Below are positions 34,143-44,150 of a DNA stretch of 64,000 nt, piece after piece. The stretch is taken from assembly GCA_032629725.1 (NCBI GenBank), contig JAFEVB010000012.1, positions 1,054,001 through 1,118,000 of the forward strand, given 5' to 3'. Every line of letters starts with the position of its first letter. Position 1 is the first letter of the stretch. This stretch comes from Gremmenia infestans. Lineage: Eukaryota; Ascomycota; Leotiomycetes; Helotiales; Hamatocanthoscyphaceae. The translations under genes and the position numbers were made by a program. The notes beneath the pieces were generated by a model, which was given only the letters and a program-made list of their open reading frames with translations, did not search any database and had not been told where the DNA came from.

Positions 34143-35152
34143 GGTGACTCTGGTATTTTTGAGTCTGAAGAGGTTGACAAAGAGTTTGGGTTGGAAAGAA
34201 AGATGGGAAGTCAATCTGAGATTTTTTTTCTTACAAGTCAAGACCCCCACTAGCGCCTTCTTCCTCCTATTCACTTCCAGATTGTGGACCCACCCGAGAT
34301 GCATACGAATAATCCATACCAGGATCATGATCCACTGACCTAGGAATTTGACATGCCTTGCTCTTCTAAATAAGCTTTTATCATTAGCAAGCAAGCAATC
34401 TCGCGCTTTCAAGGGAATCAACTTGCTTCAAGCAAGTGGGAGCCGCTAAAATCAATTTTATAGAAAGATTCCGCACCACATACTCCTTTAGTTCCGCTCA
34501 ATACTTTACGTGCAGAGTTGTTTCTACAAAAAGAATCTAAAGACTACAACTACTAGACTAAAGACTCAAGATTTGAGGTCTCCTTATTGTGTGAAGAATT
34601 CAAGATGTAAGGTCAATCCCAATCATTTTGGGTTATGACCTCAAGTTTCCACTTCAAGATTCAAGATATAAGGTGTATCAACTCTACGTCTCGCTTTAAT
34701 TCCTCATATCGCAGCAGGTCTATAGAAGTAGCAGACCAATCCAAGACAACGTCGCTCCGAACTCCCAGTCACAATTGATTCTAAAATCATAAGAGAACTT
34801 CCGAATGATTAGTCTTTATCCAAAGCTCTTGTCACTTGAATACCTAAGAAAGCACCTCGAAAATCCCTTAAATATCCATTCCACCAAACCGAAACCGCAT
34901 ACCCCACCACCTTCCATTCACTTTCAACATGCCAAAACCCCCTTCAGAAGACGCAGAGACGTATGAAAGCCTACCTAAGAACGAGAAGATAACATCAGTC
35001 AAACACAGCACACGGAGTAGAGCTTTTGCTTCCGCTTCTTTAAACCCAACTTTCAGTTTCCTCTACAACAGTCCCCTTTCCACGAATTACCCCATTGCGT
35101 AAACCTACGCTCCAGAACACCATCTTAACACCATGACTCTATTATCTGCCCT
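34143..35152. other. Intergenic with one doubtful 57-codon ORF
   Basis: The only frame of note is on the plus strand, ATG 34929 to TAA 35102 (57 codons; PKPPSEDAETYESLPKNEK near its start). It has a pyrimidine-rich leader and could be a small gene or a first exon, but no family is recognised. The rest is AT-rich, with several near-identical AAGATTCAAGAT-type words at 34560-34680. Confidence 0.35.
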
Positions 35153-35560
35153 TCAAGCCCTCCTCCTCCATCGAGAAGCTTCCCCTCTCGGTCTTCTCTT
35201 AACAAGTCCTCCGTTCTGGATCTTGTATTGGTATAGAACATCCGGCAGAGTAAGACCCTGGTTTTGGAGCGTGCGAAGATCTCTTACGACTTCGGTAGTG
35301 ATTTGCCGGAGGTCCTTGAGCGACTTCTTGGTGCTTTCAAGAGGCGTCTTAGTTTGAGATACTGATTTGCAGTTTATTTGGTAGGATTCGATGGGTGTGC
35401 GTTTGATGATGTTCTCGGGGGCGCTTTGAGGGATGTTGGGTGAGCTTTAGGAAGTAACTGAAGGTGCAGGTACTGCGTGGATGCTGTGAGGCTCGGAAGA
35501 GGTGTGACGTGGTCTCTTTACGGACGAGGTGCCTTGAGAAGAAATAGTACTTTGGGGGTT
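35153..35560 (-). pseudogene. Interrupted coding-like frame
   Basis: On the minus strand a coherent, charged, helix-prone frame runs from 35446 to the TGA at 35153 (97 codons; includes STKKSLKDLRQITTEVV). It continues upstream in the same frame from 35560, but a TAA at 35447-35449 interrupts it, and no ATG starts it. No in-phase intron removing the stop was found. It may be a decayed gene or the 3' exon of an unrecognised spliced gene. No family is recognised. Confidence 0.35.
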
Positions 35561-36096
35561 TCAGCGTTTAAAATGGTAGTGATTGATTGTTTTGGAAATG
35601 CTGTGCAAGTCACCTCGGCTCATTCATTGTGAATCACCCTGTCTCAAAGATGCAGCCAATCATTCATCTTCGAAGCATCGTCATTCTACTTGTATCGTGC
35701 GAAATCATGACAGAAAGCAGGACGTAAATTGGTCGAGATAGCAAAAGTTGGCCAAAGGTTCTACGTCCCACATTACAGTAATAGCTCGCTTGAGTTTGAG
35801 GGAATCACAGGAGACGACAGCTTGTGGGCACCACCAATTTCAAATGTTGTTTGTGGTAGATTTGACAAGCAAGCACAGCGTTGCTGATGATGACTTGGTA
35901 GAATTTTGTCATTATTTGCTGGCGCCGTACAGGATTATGAGTCGTGCGCGATTAGTATCGTGGGTGCCAAATTGGATTTCAAACATAACATTCGTGCCTA
36001 AAATCAACTTCACCTCGCATGCGATGTTTTTGCTGGGGGAGTCATAGGAAACACTGCTAACTCTCCATGAGACAGTTTGATCCCTGATTGATAAGG
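35561..36096. other. Intergenic, nothing recognised
   Basis: About 540 bp with only short frames, the longest on the plus strand at 35748-36047. Its composition does not suggest a gene. Confidence 0.4.
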
Positions 36097-36382
36097 TTAT
36101 TGGAGGAAGTCATCGTCGTCATAGCGAGTCTCAAGGTATCGGAGATAAAGTTTCTGCTCCTCTAACGTAAGAACTTCTGTGCTCCGGTTCTCCTCCAAGG
36201 CCAGGATAAAACTCGACTGCAGTGGCAAGTATTTCCTGCCCTCGAAATACGGTTTGGAATTCGGGGTCCGCTCACACAACGCTTGATGGATACCCAATAC
36301 TTCCTGAATGGATGATTTCTTGCTCCCTGTCAAGCGGATCAACTTTGCGAGGAAATTTCCAAGCTCGATACAGTGTTGCGAC
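36097..36382 (-). CDS. Possible small gene or 3' exon
   Basis: The minus-strand frame from 36382 to the stop at 36097 reads as plausible protein: IELGNFLAKLIRLTG, an LALEENRSTEVLTLEEQKLYLRYLE helix, then an acidic RYDDDDFLQ end. There is no ATG at its start, but an acceptor-like ACAAAG lies just upstream. A second coding-like patch (YWTDTAEWNDEAAN) lies a further 30-60 bp upstream in another frame, which suggests a spliced or decayed gene. No family is recognised. Confidence 0.35.
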
Positions 36383-37209
36383 CTTTGTCATAGAACTATT
36401 GTGGATAAATCACATTGGCGGCTTCGTCATTCCATTCGGCGGTGTCGGTCCAGTATATAGCGATGGATTTGCTGCACAGTCCTGTAGTTTATCGAGAGAC
36501 AGTACCGTGAGTGGAAGGAGAGAATCTCTTCTCTAACGAATTGCGGTGATCTAGCTCCAAGTCTCTACGCCTGGCATACAGCAGAAGACGAATCTGCTGA
36601 ATATTCTATTGGGTTCTTTTAACTATGTGTAGATTTAAAGTAGGATTAGAGTGTGAATCAATTGGAAGTAGTGTTTTAGTGCCCCCTTTTATAAGCGAGG
36701 ATAGATGTCTTGCCCAGCCCAGGAAAAGGTGAAAGGAAGAATCTAAATAGAAATGGGTCTCGCAATAATAAGACGAACCACAGAAAAGTTGAAGGACTGG
36801 ACGATTTATCAGCTATCCTAAGTAGAATATCTGGTTCCCAAAAAGGTACTAGTACAAGTAATGGAGGAAGCCGGTCATGTGATAGCGCGGTATGCATCTC
36901 CCTAAACCGAGTATATGTACCTTGGTAGATAGTTGGGGAAAAGCAGAGGATAGATATTTTACAAGATCCTCTCCTTGCTTGAATTGTTGATTTATCTGTG
37001 AGTTTCGGGTTTTGATACCCTGCCGGTAAAGTGGTCAAGGCCCCGAGATCCTTTAGTCTCGCGTTTTAGCGTTCCTGCCCGTTCCTCCTCCAACGCGTTT
37101 CTACGAGGACGACGCGTCTGTTAATTTGGCTGCTTAAAGCCCCCCTCCTTTATTTTGATAGTGTTTATTCTCCCTCTCCATTCCTTATTTATCCATCTAT
37201 CGCATCCCA
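36383..37209. other. Intergenic, promoter of the Cys-rich gene
   Basis: The first part may belong to the possible gene on its left. The 100 bp before the ATG at 37210 are pyrimidine-rich (CCCCCCTCCTTTATTTT..., CTCCCTCTCCATTCC), typical of a fungal core promoter and 5' UTR. Confidence 0.4.
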
Positions 37210-38031
37210 ATGGCAACAATTTCCCGCTACGATTTCGATTTCGAAGGCGACGACCAATCCCAAGTCTCCAACACAGATCGCAAAGTAACCGAAGTACACC
37301 TCCCCTCTTTTCCCCTCCCTAATCTATCCCACACCTCCTACCTAACACCCCTTCCCCAGGCCGACATCAAACCAATCGACTCCGACAAAATTCTCACCTG
37401 TACCTGCAAAACATCCTGCGCCACCGCGCGCTGCAAATGCAACAAATCCGGCGCGGGCTGCTCCCCCAGCTGCAAATGCTCCGCATGTATCAACCCGCTG
37501 AACGCTCTGTCCTCATTTTTCGCCGACTCGAGCCTGCGCGCCAGCCCATGTTTCGCAAGTTGGATCCGGCAGCAAACGAAAAACAAGAGCAAGAGCAAGA
37601 AGCGGAAGCGAGACAGCAAGCCAGAATTCTCTCTTGCGTCCGACGAGACGCGAGAGGCGTTGCTATGCGAGTTGATGGGCGTCGAAGACAGCAGCGAGAA
37701 GCCAGATGGAGATACTTTTGACGAGGATGGTATGAGTACGGAGATGGAGGCGTGGGCTAAGGAGTGGGGTACGCCTGGTATGAGCCCGGAAAGGAGGAAG
37801 GAGATGGTGGATGAGATCCTGGCGTATGGACTGGCGGATGATGGGGGAGACTTTTATAGTTTCTGTAGGGGTGAATGGGCGGAGGATATGAATACGAGCC
37901 ATTGTACGAGTTGTGGGGATTGTATGAATTGGAGGGGGTGGCATTGTAAGAAGTGTAATCGGTGCACGTATGGGGTTTCGATTCCGTGTGGGGGGTGTGG
38001 GGGGGTGTCGAGTAGCTATCATGATTTATGA
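37210..38031 (+). CDS. Cys-rich protein with CXC-like and zinc-ribbon-like clusters
   Basis: An open frame of 273 codons. A 75-bp GT-AG intron with a CTAAC branch site is likely at 37285-37359. It is a multiple of three and stop-free; removing it gives 248 aa. Two Cys clusters frame the protein. The N-terminal cluster (CTCKTSC-x4-CKC-x6-C-x3-CKCSAC) resembles half of a tesmin/TSO1 CXC DNA-binding repeat. The C-terminal cluster (CTSCGDC-x7-CKKCNRC-x7-CGGCGG) resembles tandem zinc knuckles. Between them lie a basic stretch (KNKSKSKKRKR, a probable nuclear localisation signal) and an acidic helical region with MSPERRKEMVDEILAYGL. A nuclear metal- or DNA-binding role is plausible but unproven. 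Confidence 0.75.
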   Translation: MATISRYDFDFEGDDQSQVSNTDRKVTEVHLPSFPLPNLSHTSYLTPLPQADIKPIDSDKILTCTCKTSCATARCKCNKSGAGCSPSCKCSACINPLNALSSFFADSSLRASPCFASWIRQQTKNKSKSKKRKRDSKPEFSLASDETREALLCELMGVEDSSEKPDGDTFDEDGMSTEMEAWAKEWGTPGMSPERRKEMVDEILAYGLADDGGDFYSFCRGEWAEDMNTSHCTSCGDCMNWRGWHCKKCNRCTYGVSIPCGGCGGVSSSYHDL

Positions 38032-38427
38032 TACGGATACGAATGGGAATGGAGGCCTGTATGACTAGGTGATTGAGATAAACGGGACCAATCTTTAGAT
38101 AGATTTGATAATGTGGGAACTTTATTCGTTATTTGTTAAACTTCCAGGTGCTGACGATGCTTGAACTCACAAGGCCTCCTCTCTGACGTAGAAATGTGAA
38201 GATACACAGGGTTGACCTGAAAGTTCCCTACGGATAAACTACAAGGTACGCGCTTTATGTCAAGATGAAGGATGTTTTCGCACTCGGAGACATCTAGATC
38301 AAGGTCCGTGACGTGAACAACGCCTCGATATAAGATCTAGCGGACTAGTCCAGTCATATACCAAGAAAACATAATATTCAGTTCTATTTGTACAATTTAC
38401 AAGATCTATGAAGTCATCCACCGCCCA
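38032..38427. other. Convergent 3' intergenic
   Basis: About 400 bp between convergent stops. No gene is seen. Confidence 0.5.
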
Positions 38428-41385
38428 TTAATTTGCTTCCTTCTCACCTGCCATCTTATTAATATAATTCTCCAAAGTGGGAAAGAAACGACTTACCATA
38501 GGTGCCAAAACCACAACACCGGCCCACAACGCAAGCACTGTTCCAACCAAACTCAGCTTATTGAAACCCTTTCCAAGTATATCAAATGCAGCACTCGGGG
38601 CAACTCTTGTCCCAAAGATATCTATCCCATACGCGAACAGCAGACTCGTACTCTCTAAGACTGCCGGGCTGGTAACAACATCTTTCACGCCAATCACCTC
38701 GCGCTTATGTGTGAGCACGAGTTTGGGATCAAATTCGATATAAGGCTGGTAGCGGAAGACACCTTCTTCCATCTCAGCCGTGGTAGGGTCTCGGCCAACT
38801 GGTCTACGTGGATCGAGTAGGGTACGTGGGATGCCAATGATAGCGTTGCTAGAGGCAATAGTGCAAATGAGCTGGCGAGTAGTTATACCCTGGCGAGTCT
38901 CAGTGACTGACATGTGGCTGATTGCTTCGGGGATGAGAAAAGACTGTGTGGCAACAAAAGGTAAAGCTGGCCCTGCGTTGGGGATATCTGATGGCTCGAG
39001 GCTGGATGAATTGGCTGCCGAGCCAAGAGGTCCACGATCGTTAGGAACATCAGACTCGTACATCTCTGACACAAAGATTTGATAACCCTTTGACGCTGGC
39101 AAAGTTTCTGTGGTTGGAAGTACATCAGCCCATAGGGAATATGTAAACCAGTTCTCTGTGAGCACTGAAGCGATTGGCTGAATTGTGTCGACGCCTTCGT
39201 GGCTGATTGAGTAGAGAATATCGCCAGAGACGGTATCAATCACGTATAGCGAGGCAGTGGAATGCTCGTCTGATACGGATGTTACTAGCACAATATTAGG
39301 GTTCAGATACTTGTAGAGAACAGTACGATCGCCAAGAACTCGTCCAATAGAGGCTACAGGATCATGGGCTGGTCTTGAGACGACGTTGATTATTCTCTGA
39401 CCAAGAGCAGGCTTAAAAGTCCAAGTGACAACGGGTTGCGCATTTTCTTTTCCAGCTTCGAATTTCAACCCTTTGATCTCGCCATTGCTTCCCTTGACAA
39501 CCAGGTTCTCTTTAGGTGCCCATGCATTGGGAACTTCACCTGGGTTTCCGTCGACGCCAATCGGTAGTAACCATTTTCCAGAAGGACTATCAACCACCGC
39601 CGTACTTGTCGTCGCGGGCCACGATCCGGGGTTCATGGCTTCGATTTTATTGCCACTTGTAGTATTGAACATGACATATTCACCATCAGCACCTCGTATT
39701 GTCGTAGTGCCCTTAGGATGCTCGACCCAGATTCCTTTCACGTCCCATGTCTTGCCCGCAGGTTTCTCAAAAGCGCTCGCGGACCAGACAATAGACCCTT
39801 GATTTCCAGCATCGATACCATAGACGCGTCCGCGTTGGGTAGCAACAATTACCAGCTTGTTGAAGCCGAATGTATCACGTACTAGGACTCCAGGTTTTGG
39901 GGACACAATATCCCCAGGGAGAATGCTGCTCAAGAATCGTCTCGGGAGATCCTGTAAGTACCCTGGCAAATACTGCAAATCATTGACATGTCGGTTTACC
40001 CGATGGATATATGCGAACAACGGGTTGCTATGCGCTTCGGCCTCCAATGTTTGGGCTAAACTTTCTGACTCAGGAATTTCAGCCCACTCGGCAGCGACTG
40101 CTCCAGAAAGTCCTTCAGGTCGAACCCAACCCACTTTTCCATTGCGAACTAATACCCAGTCCTGGCCTGAGGTGAGCAAGGCAGACCTCACCGCATATGT
40201 ATTCGCGTCCCGTTGAACAACTTCCGAGACACCGTCAAGGAGCGAGCCGTGGTTACTTTCGAACTCCAGGGGGAATCTACCAAGTATAGCATGAGAAGCA
40301 GATGAGACAATAACTACCTCATCGACTGTGTGCCGAGTAAAGTAGACATTCGCTTCCTGGGAGCTGGTGGAAATTGCTCCTTGTCCTGGTAGCTTTGGTA
40401 GTTCATAGGCCTTCTTAATGCTGCCACTTGCAAGATCGATATGATAGACGTCCGCGCGGTTGGAAACGCTCGAATGGGTGTGAACCAAAAAATGTGGTTG
40501 TGACTGAACAAGATTCGGCGCATGCAACGCTACATTAATTATTGGCCCGTCGGACTCCTTCAAGGGCAGACTTTGCAAATCTCCAGCTTTGCCCAGTAAA
40601 TTGACCTTCAAGTTCTTCAACGTCTTGTCCGTCCAAGCAACGATAGGAGCCGCCGAATTCGCCCCCACGAGTAGAACGTCTTCAGTTGAATGTACATCGG
40701 CTTTCGTTGACAGGGTGTATTCGTTCGTTCGCTTTCCAGTGACCGGATCCAGGGCTGTAATCTTCAGATTATACCCTCCCCAAGCTCCGTGCAGAGACAC
40801 TATGAATACGCTTCTGACATTCGTGCTGACCTGCAATGGCACATCCCCAGTCACATCTTCAAACTCCCATGCCACGTTTCCGCTTTCGCCCTTCAGTCGT
40901 CTCAGTATGCTCTTGCCTTCGTCTTCGAATAAGGCCAAGACATCCTTGGTCTCTTCGGCTCCAGCAGCCGTTTCCATGACCTCTAGATCCTTCACACTCC
41001 CCTCAAATATATTGCCCCATTTCTCTTTTCCGCTCATAGCATCCCAAGAATCAACTCTGCTCCCGATTGCAGACACAATCGTGTTCTCTCCTTCCACCGG
41101 CCTTAGAAACCCTGTCTCATTGCCCACAATCCCAGCTAAAAGTTGCCGCCAAACTACTGTTCCAAGACCAGGATTTACTGCGCCAAGGACGCCTAGGTCG
41201 CTCAATGTATACAATAGTGTTGCCTTTTCATCTTTCCGCGGCCGATGGAAGAACGTTGCGTGCGGTTGTGGGAGGCCGAGTAGTTCGTGGTGGTAATCAA
41301 TGCTGTAGGCTTCGTCGGAGTAAATGGCGAAAGCTGAGGGGAGAATAGAGAGGGTCAGGGAAAGGAGATTGATTGGGAGTCGCAT
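38428..41385 (-). CDS. EMC1: ER membrane protein complex subunit 1
   Basis: Single exon, 985 aa. A signal peptide (LLSLTLSILPSAFA) is followed by a long luminal beta-propeller (PQQ-like repeats, early segment LGAVNPGLGTVVWRQ) and the conserved C-terminal EMC1 domain (TRQGITTRQLI, IASSNAIIGIPRTLLDPRRP, EGVFRYQPYIEFDPK). It ends with one membrane segment (LVGTVLALWAGVVVLAPMVS) and a short cytosolic tail. EMC1 is the large luminal scaffold of the ER membrane insertase for tail-anchored and polytopic proteins. The length matches fungal orthologues (about 950-1000 aa). The start at 41385 gives a proper signal peptide. Confidence 0.95.
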   Translation of the reverse strand: MRLPINLLSLTLSILPSAFAIYSDEAYSIDYHHELLGLPQPHATFFHRPRKDEKATLLYTLSDLGVLGAVNPGLGTVVWRQLLAGIVGNETGFLRPVEGENTIVSAIGSRVDSWDAMSGKEKWGNIFEGSVKDLEVMETAAGAEETKDVLALFEDEGKSILRRLKGESGNVAWEFEDVTGDVPLQVSTNVRSVFIVSLHGAWGGYNLKITALDPVTGKRTNEYTLSTKADVHSTEDVLLVGANSAAPIVAWTDKTLKNLKVNLLGKAGDLQSLPLKESDGPIINVALHAPNLVQSQPHFLVHTHSSVSNRADVYHIDLASGSIKKAYELPKLPGQGAISTSSQEANVYFTRHTVDEVVIVSSASHAILGRFPLEFESNHGSLLDGVSEVVQRDANTYAVRSALLTSGQDWVLVRNGKVGWVRPEGLSGAVAAEWAEIPESESLAQTLEAEAHSNPLFAYIHRVNRHVNDLQYLPGYLQDLPRRFLSSILPGDIVSPKPGVLVRDTFGFNKLVIVATQRGRVYGIDAGNQGSIVWSASAFEKPAGKTWDVKGIWVEHPKGTTTIRGADGEYVMFNTTSGNKIEAMNPGSWPATTSTAVVDSPSGKWLLPIGVDGNPGEVPNAWAPKENLVVKGSNGEIKGLKFEAGKENAQPVVTWTFKPALGQRIINVVSRPAHDPVASIGRVLGDRTVLYKYLNPNIVLVTSVSDEHSTASLYVIDTVSGDILYSISHEGVDTIQPIASVLTENWFTYSLWADVLPTTETLPASKGYQIFVSEMYESDVPNDRGPLGSAANSSSLEPSDIPNAGPALPFVATQSFLIPEAISHMSVTETRQGITTRQLICTIASSNAIIGIPRTLLDPRRPVGRDPTTAEMEEGVFRYQPYIEFDPKLVLTHKREVIGVKDVVTSPAVLESTSLLFAYGIDIFGTRVAPSAAFDILGKGFNKLSLVGTVLALWAGVVVLAPMVSRFFPTLENYINKMAGEKEAN

Positions 41386-41847
41386 GTTGGCGGACGTTAC
41401 ATGAGGGTTTTGACCTCGGGTATTGCTGGAGAGATCGAGGGGAGTTCAAAGTGAAGCTTCAGGTGGCCTCGCGACGACGTGATTTTGACAGGGGTCCTGT
41501 CTGATTCAGCCGCTGCTGCTTACATAAGCGTACCTGGGCCATAAAACTGGCGCTGGCTTCTCTCCACACGCATCACAACATATGACTATAACCTCCTATG
41601 CTAGCGTCAAGCTCTTATTCAATCATCTTTGTGATTTACGCATTCTAACAGAGTCTAGTCTTAGCTGCTTTCACGCGAGCATTGACCACTTTTTTGAGTC
41701 CAAAAATATGTTTTTGCTAGCCTATGTACCTCTTGAGTGACAATCTTTGATATCTTTTATTCGATATTGATCTCAGGATACCATGTGCCCTGACTTCGCA
41801 AATGTTTGTCATACATCAAGTGTATATGCAAACATCACTCAAAACAC
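41386..41847. other. EMC1 promoter region
   Basis: About 460 bp upstream of EMC1 with no gene. Its right side may include degraded upstream parts of the HET relic. Confidence 0.4.
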
Positions 41848-42058
41848 ACTGCCTTCTCATACGTGTGAAGTGAGGCAAAGAAGACCAAGACCGTTTCGAT
41901 AGAAGGAAAAAGAACTGGATGTCAACTTCGAGTCCACTCTATGGCATATACGAGACCTGCGCAGGTACCGTCTGGTATGGACGGACGCCATTTGTATCGA
42001 TCAGTCAAACAATGAAGAAAAGAATCAGCAGGTGGCACAGATAGGTCAAGTATACTAG
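41848..42058 (+). pseudogene. HET-domain relic
   Basis: Core motifs of the heterokaryon-incompatibility domain survive in order but in broken frames. First comes AFSYV followed by an in-frame TGA, then KKTKTVSIEGK. A one-base shift follows, and then LDVNFESTLWHIRDLRRYR and VWTDAICIDQSNNEEKNQQ ending at the TAG at 42056-42058. Family consensus: a LSYVWG-type block, a block of the lWvDaiCInQ type, and a Q-v-M--IY block. There is no start codon and no continuation. It is a fragment of a once larger HET protein, which would have triggered non-self recognition and cell death in fungal fusion. Confidence 0.8.
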
Positions 42059-42909
42059 TAAGACTTTGGAGGGTTTATTATATCGTTAATAAGGACTCTA
42101 GACCATTACTGAAAAGCAATGCTAACTCTTGGCTCTTCAAAGTCATGCAGAATACACGATCGTTTTCTGGGACAGGCCACTGATGAAACCATTATTGTTT
42201 TTAGCGCTCTTCTAGTGCTTTCAAAACTTCCACACCTTTTGAAGAATTGAAAGAAAATCTCCCCTGGAAAAATGTCTTAACCAGACCTTAGTTTACCCGA
42301 CTGTGGCTCTTTCAGGAATTGATGTTTTCGGAATCCCGGTGCAGCGTCTGCAGGTACCAAGGATGGGAGAAATCTGGTCGAAATCGATTATGATTATGAG
42401 AAGAGCTAACAAATCGGCAGGACGGAGCAAATGCTTGTTCCAACGTCTTACCAGTTACTGCAGAAATTCCGGCAAAAGTACCAAATAAATGTATAGCCTT
42501 AAGCAGATCAATACACTAATAGACCCTGTACGAAATAAAGCCCTGTCAGCTCACTCCCCTGTATATGCACTGCACTATACAGTACGTAAAGCAAGTGGTT
42601 CGCTAAGACGTGATATTAACCCCTTGGATTATAGGAACCTCTAGCGGCGTCGTACTTCGCGTCCAAATTAGGGAATCTCACTAAAAGTTAAAGGACACTA
42701 ACTATTTCGAGGGGGAGGGGTAACGTCCTATGTAGCGCACGGATTAAAGACTCTAGCTTTATAAGTTAGCGCTAACTTGTAATAACATGATGCATCCCTT
42801 TTTGTGATAGGTCTTTTGGCCGTACAAGTTACTCGGCATTTTGGATACATGAGTATTGAAGTAAGATCCGCTCTACGAGGACGAACTTCTTATCAAGGGC
42901 CGAGAGCTT
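42059..42909. other. Gap between two pseudogenes
   Basis: No recognised gene. It contains a perfect 16-bp palindrome (AAGTTAGCGCTAACTT, 42763-42778) and a short G run at 42711-42720. Confidence 0.4.
42763..42778. repeat. Perfect 16-bp palindrome
   Basis: AAGTTAGC followed directly by GCTAACTT, with no spacer. It may be a chance event or a protein-binding site; no neighbouring gene supports a role. Confidence 0.7.
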
Positions 42910-43763
42910 TCAGCAAAGGTTTGGCATGATGAAAAATACCAGTTTTTCAGAGAGCCCCGTGAGAAACAGGAACAAGATAAATCTTACAGGAGCAATGCAG
43001 AAGAATGGAATGTTGATATAGAATATAGCGCGTGTGAGCAATGATATCTCGGCCGATGTATAAAGTTCCCTACTTCCAAGCTGTATGATGTGGCGCAAGA
43101 TAGGAGGCCCGAAGAGTCGGACGTCTTCTTTAATAATACCCCAAAGTTCTTTTGTATGAACTCTAAGAGATGATCTTGGCCTGCAGGAACTCGTAGAGCG
43201 ACGAGGTCGTAATGGTTAGTGTACGTTCTCGCTTGCACCTTAGAGTTGCGGCATGCAATCTTTCGGGGCTTTCTTTCTACTTGGGCCATTGAGCCAGTTT
43301 TGCATAGCTTTCACAGTGGTCATGAAAGGTAGTGAAGAATTGGGTAGTCGTTGATGGGCGGCGAGTGCTTCATCTGGTGTTTGATGTTAGCTATTGCCTC
43401 CTTTACAGCATTTGGATCTCCAGTACTTATGATATATCTCCAGCGAAATTCTGATTCTCATGGCAAGGTCCATTTACCTTTTTCCCTCCCGGCATCTTTC
43501 GCATGGCTTACCAATGTCTCCCAGTCATGTTGACACTCTATGGATGTCTGGTTGAGCTGGTCTCTTGCTTTCTGATACTCTTTATAGTACCGAGTCTGCT
43601 GCTCTTCTAACTTTGCAAGCTCAGCTTGGTAGAATAGGAGATTCCGTGCCGAAAGTGCGTGGAACTGTCTATAAATAGTCGTGCTCTTGTCAAGATCTGT
43701 TGTGATTCCATCAGCGCCAATAAAACCTTCCCTGATTGGCGCTGCAGGCTGTTCAGACACCAA
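42910..43763 (-). pseudogene. DUF6594-type membrane protein, frame-broken
   Basis: Read leftward from 43763, the fragments follow the DUF6594 plan. The N-terminal helix has an HALSARNLLFYQAELAKLEE motif, then AMRIRISLEIYHKY, GDPNAVKEAIANIKHQ, AMQNWLNGPSRKK, DLVALRVPAGQDHLLEFIQ, and finally two or three hydrophobic segments (AIFYINIPFFCIAPVRFILF). They lie in at least three frames with internal stops. I could not connect them all with credible GT-AG introns, so the gene is probably dead. A spliced gene with unusual introns is not excluded. The role of DUF6594 proteins is poorly known. The start abuts the palindrome at 43756-43779. Confidence 0.6.
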
Positions 43764-43779
43764 CGTCGGCGTTGGTGTC
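43756..43779. repeat. 24-bp near-perfect palindrome at a gene junction
   Basis: The perfect 10-bp arms GACACCAACG and CGTTGGTGTC flank TCGG. It sits exactly between the 5' end of the DUF6594 pseudogene (reading left) and the start of the truncated F-box/LRR paralogue (reading right), so it marks a rearrangement junction. Confidence 0.85.
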
Positions 43780-44150
43780 GGAATGAAGCTAAAGACATCG
43801 CTTTTGAATACATTGAACTCATTATATCTGTATCCTCCGCGTTAGAATATATCAACATCGAAGATTGGTACTGGCAAATAATACAGGGCACAAGGTCCGC
43901 TACTCGTCGCCATAAATCTTATACACTGCGCGAGTTGGAACTTGATAAAGCGTTCACAATTGAGCTCTTTGGGATCGCTACCCACACAAGAGTAGAATGG
44001 CTTCTTGGAGTAGCTGGAATGGCGATGATGGAGACACACGTAACAGATGATGAGTGGGAGGTCATTTTGAGGAGCGGAAGGCACGTTATTAGAGTGCGAC
44101 TTCCCACGGAGCTTGGTAAAGACAGTATGTTTCAAAGTCTTACGCGCTGA
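43780..44150 (+). pseudogene. 3' fragment of an F-box/LRR paralogue
   Basis: The frame ending at 44150 contains AKDIAFEYIELI, SALEYINIEDWYWQI, a helix-rich middle, and TIELFGIATHTRVEWLLG. It is colinear with the C-terminal exon of the neighbouring F-box/LRR gene (SKEIAYRYAQLI, SLEYIMIDFFAWHF, LSFEFFGIETF). The copy starts abruptly at the palindrome at 43756-43779, so the N-terminal F-box and LRR parts are missing. The coding frame is still open upstream into antisense of the DUF6594 pseudogene, but that part has no family similarity. It is a truncated tandem duplicate. Confidence 0.75.

Noticed and set aside
36676..37038. 120-codon minus frame ahead of the Cys-rich gene.
   Set aside because: No domain, and a composition of spacer type. 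It overlaps an equally open plus frame (36710-36928).
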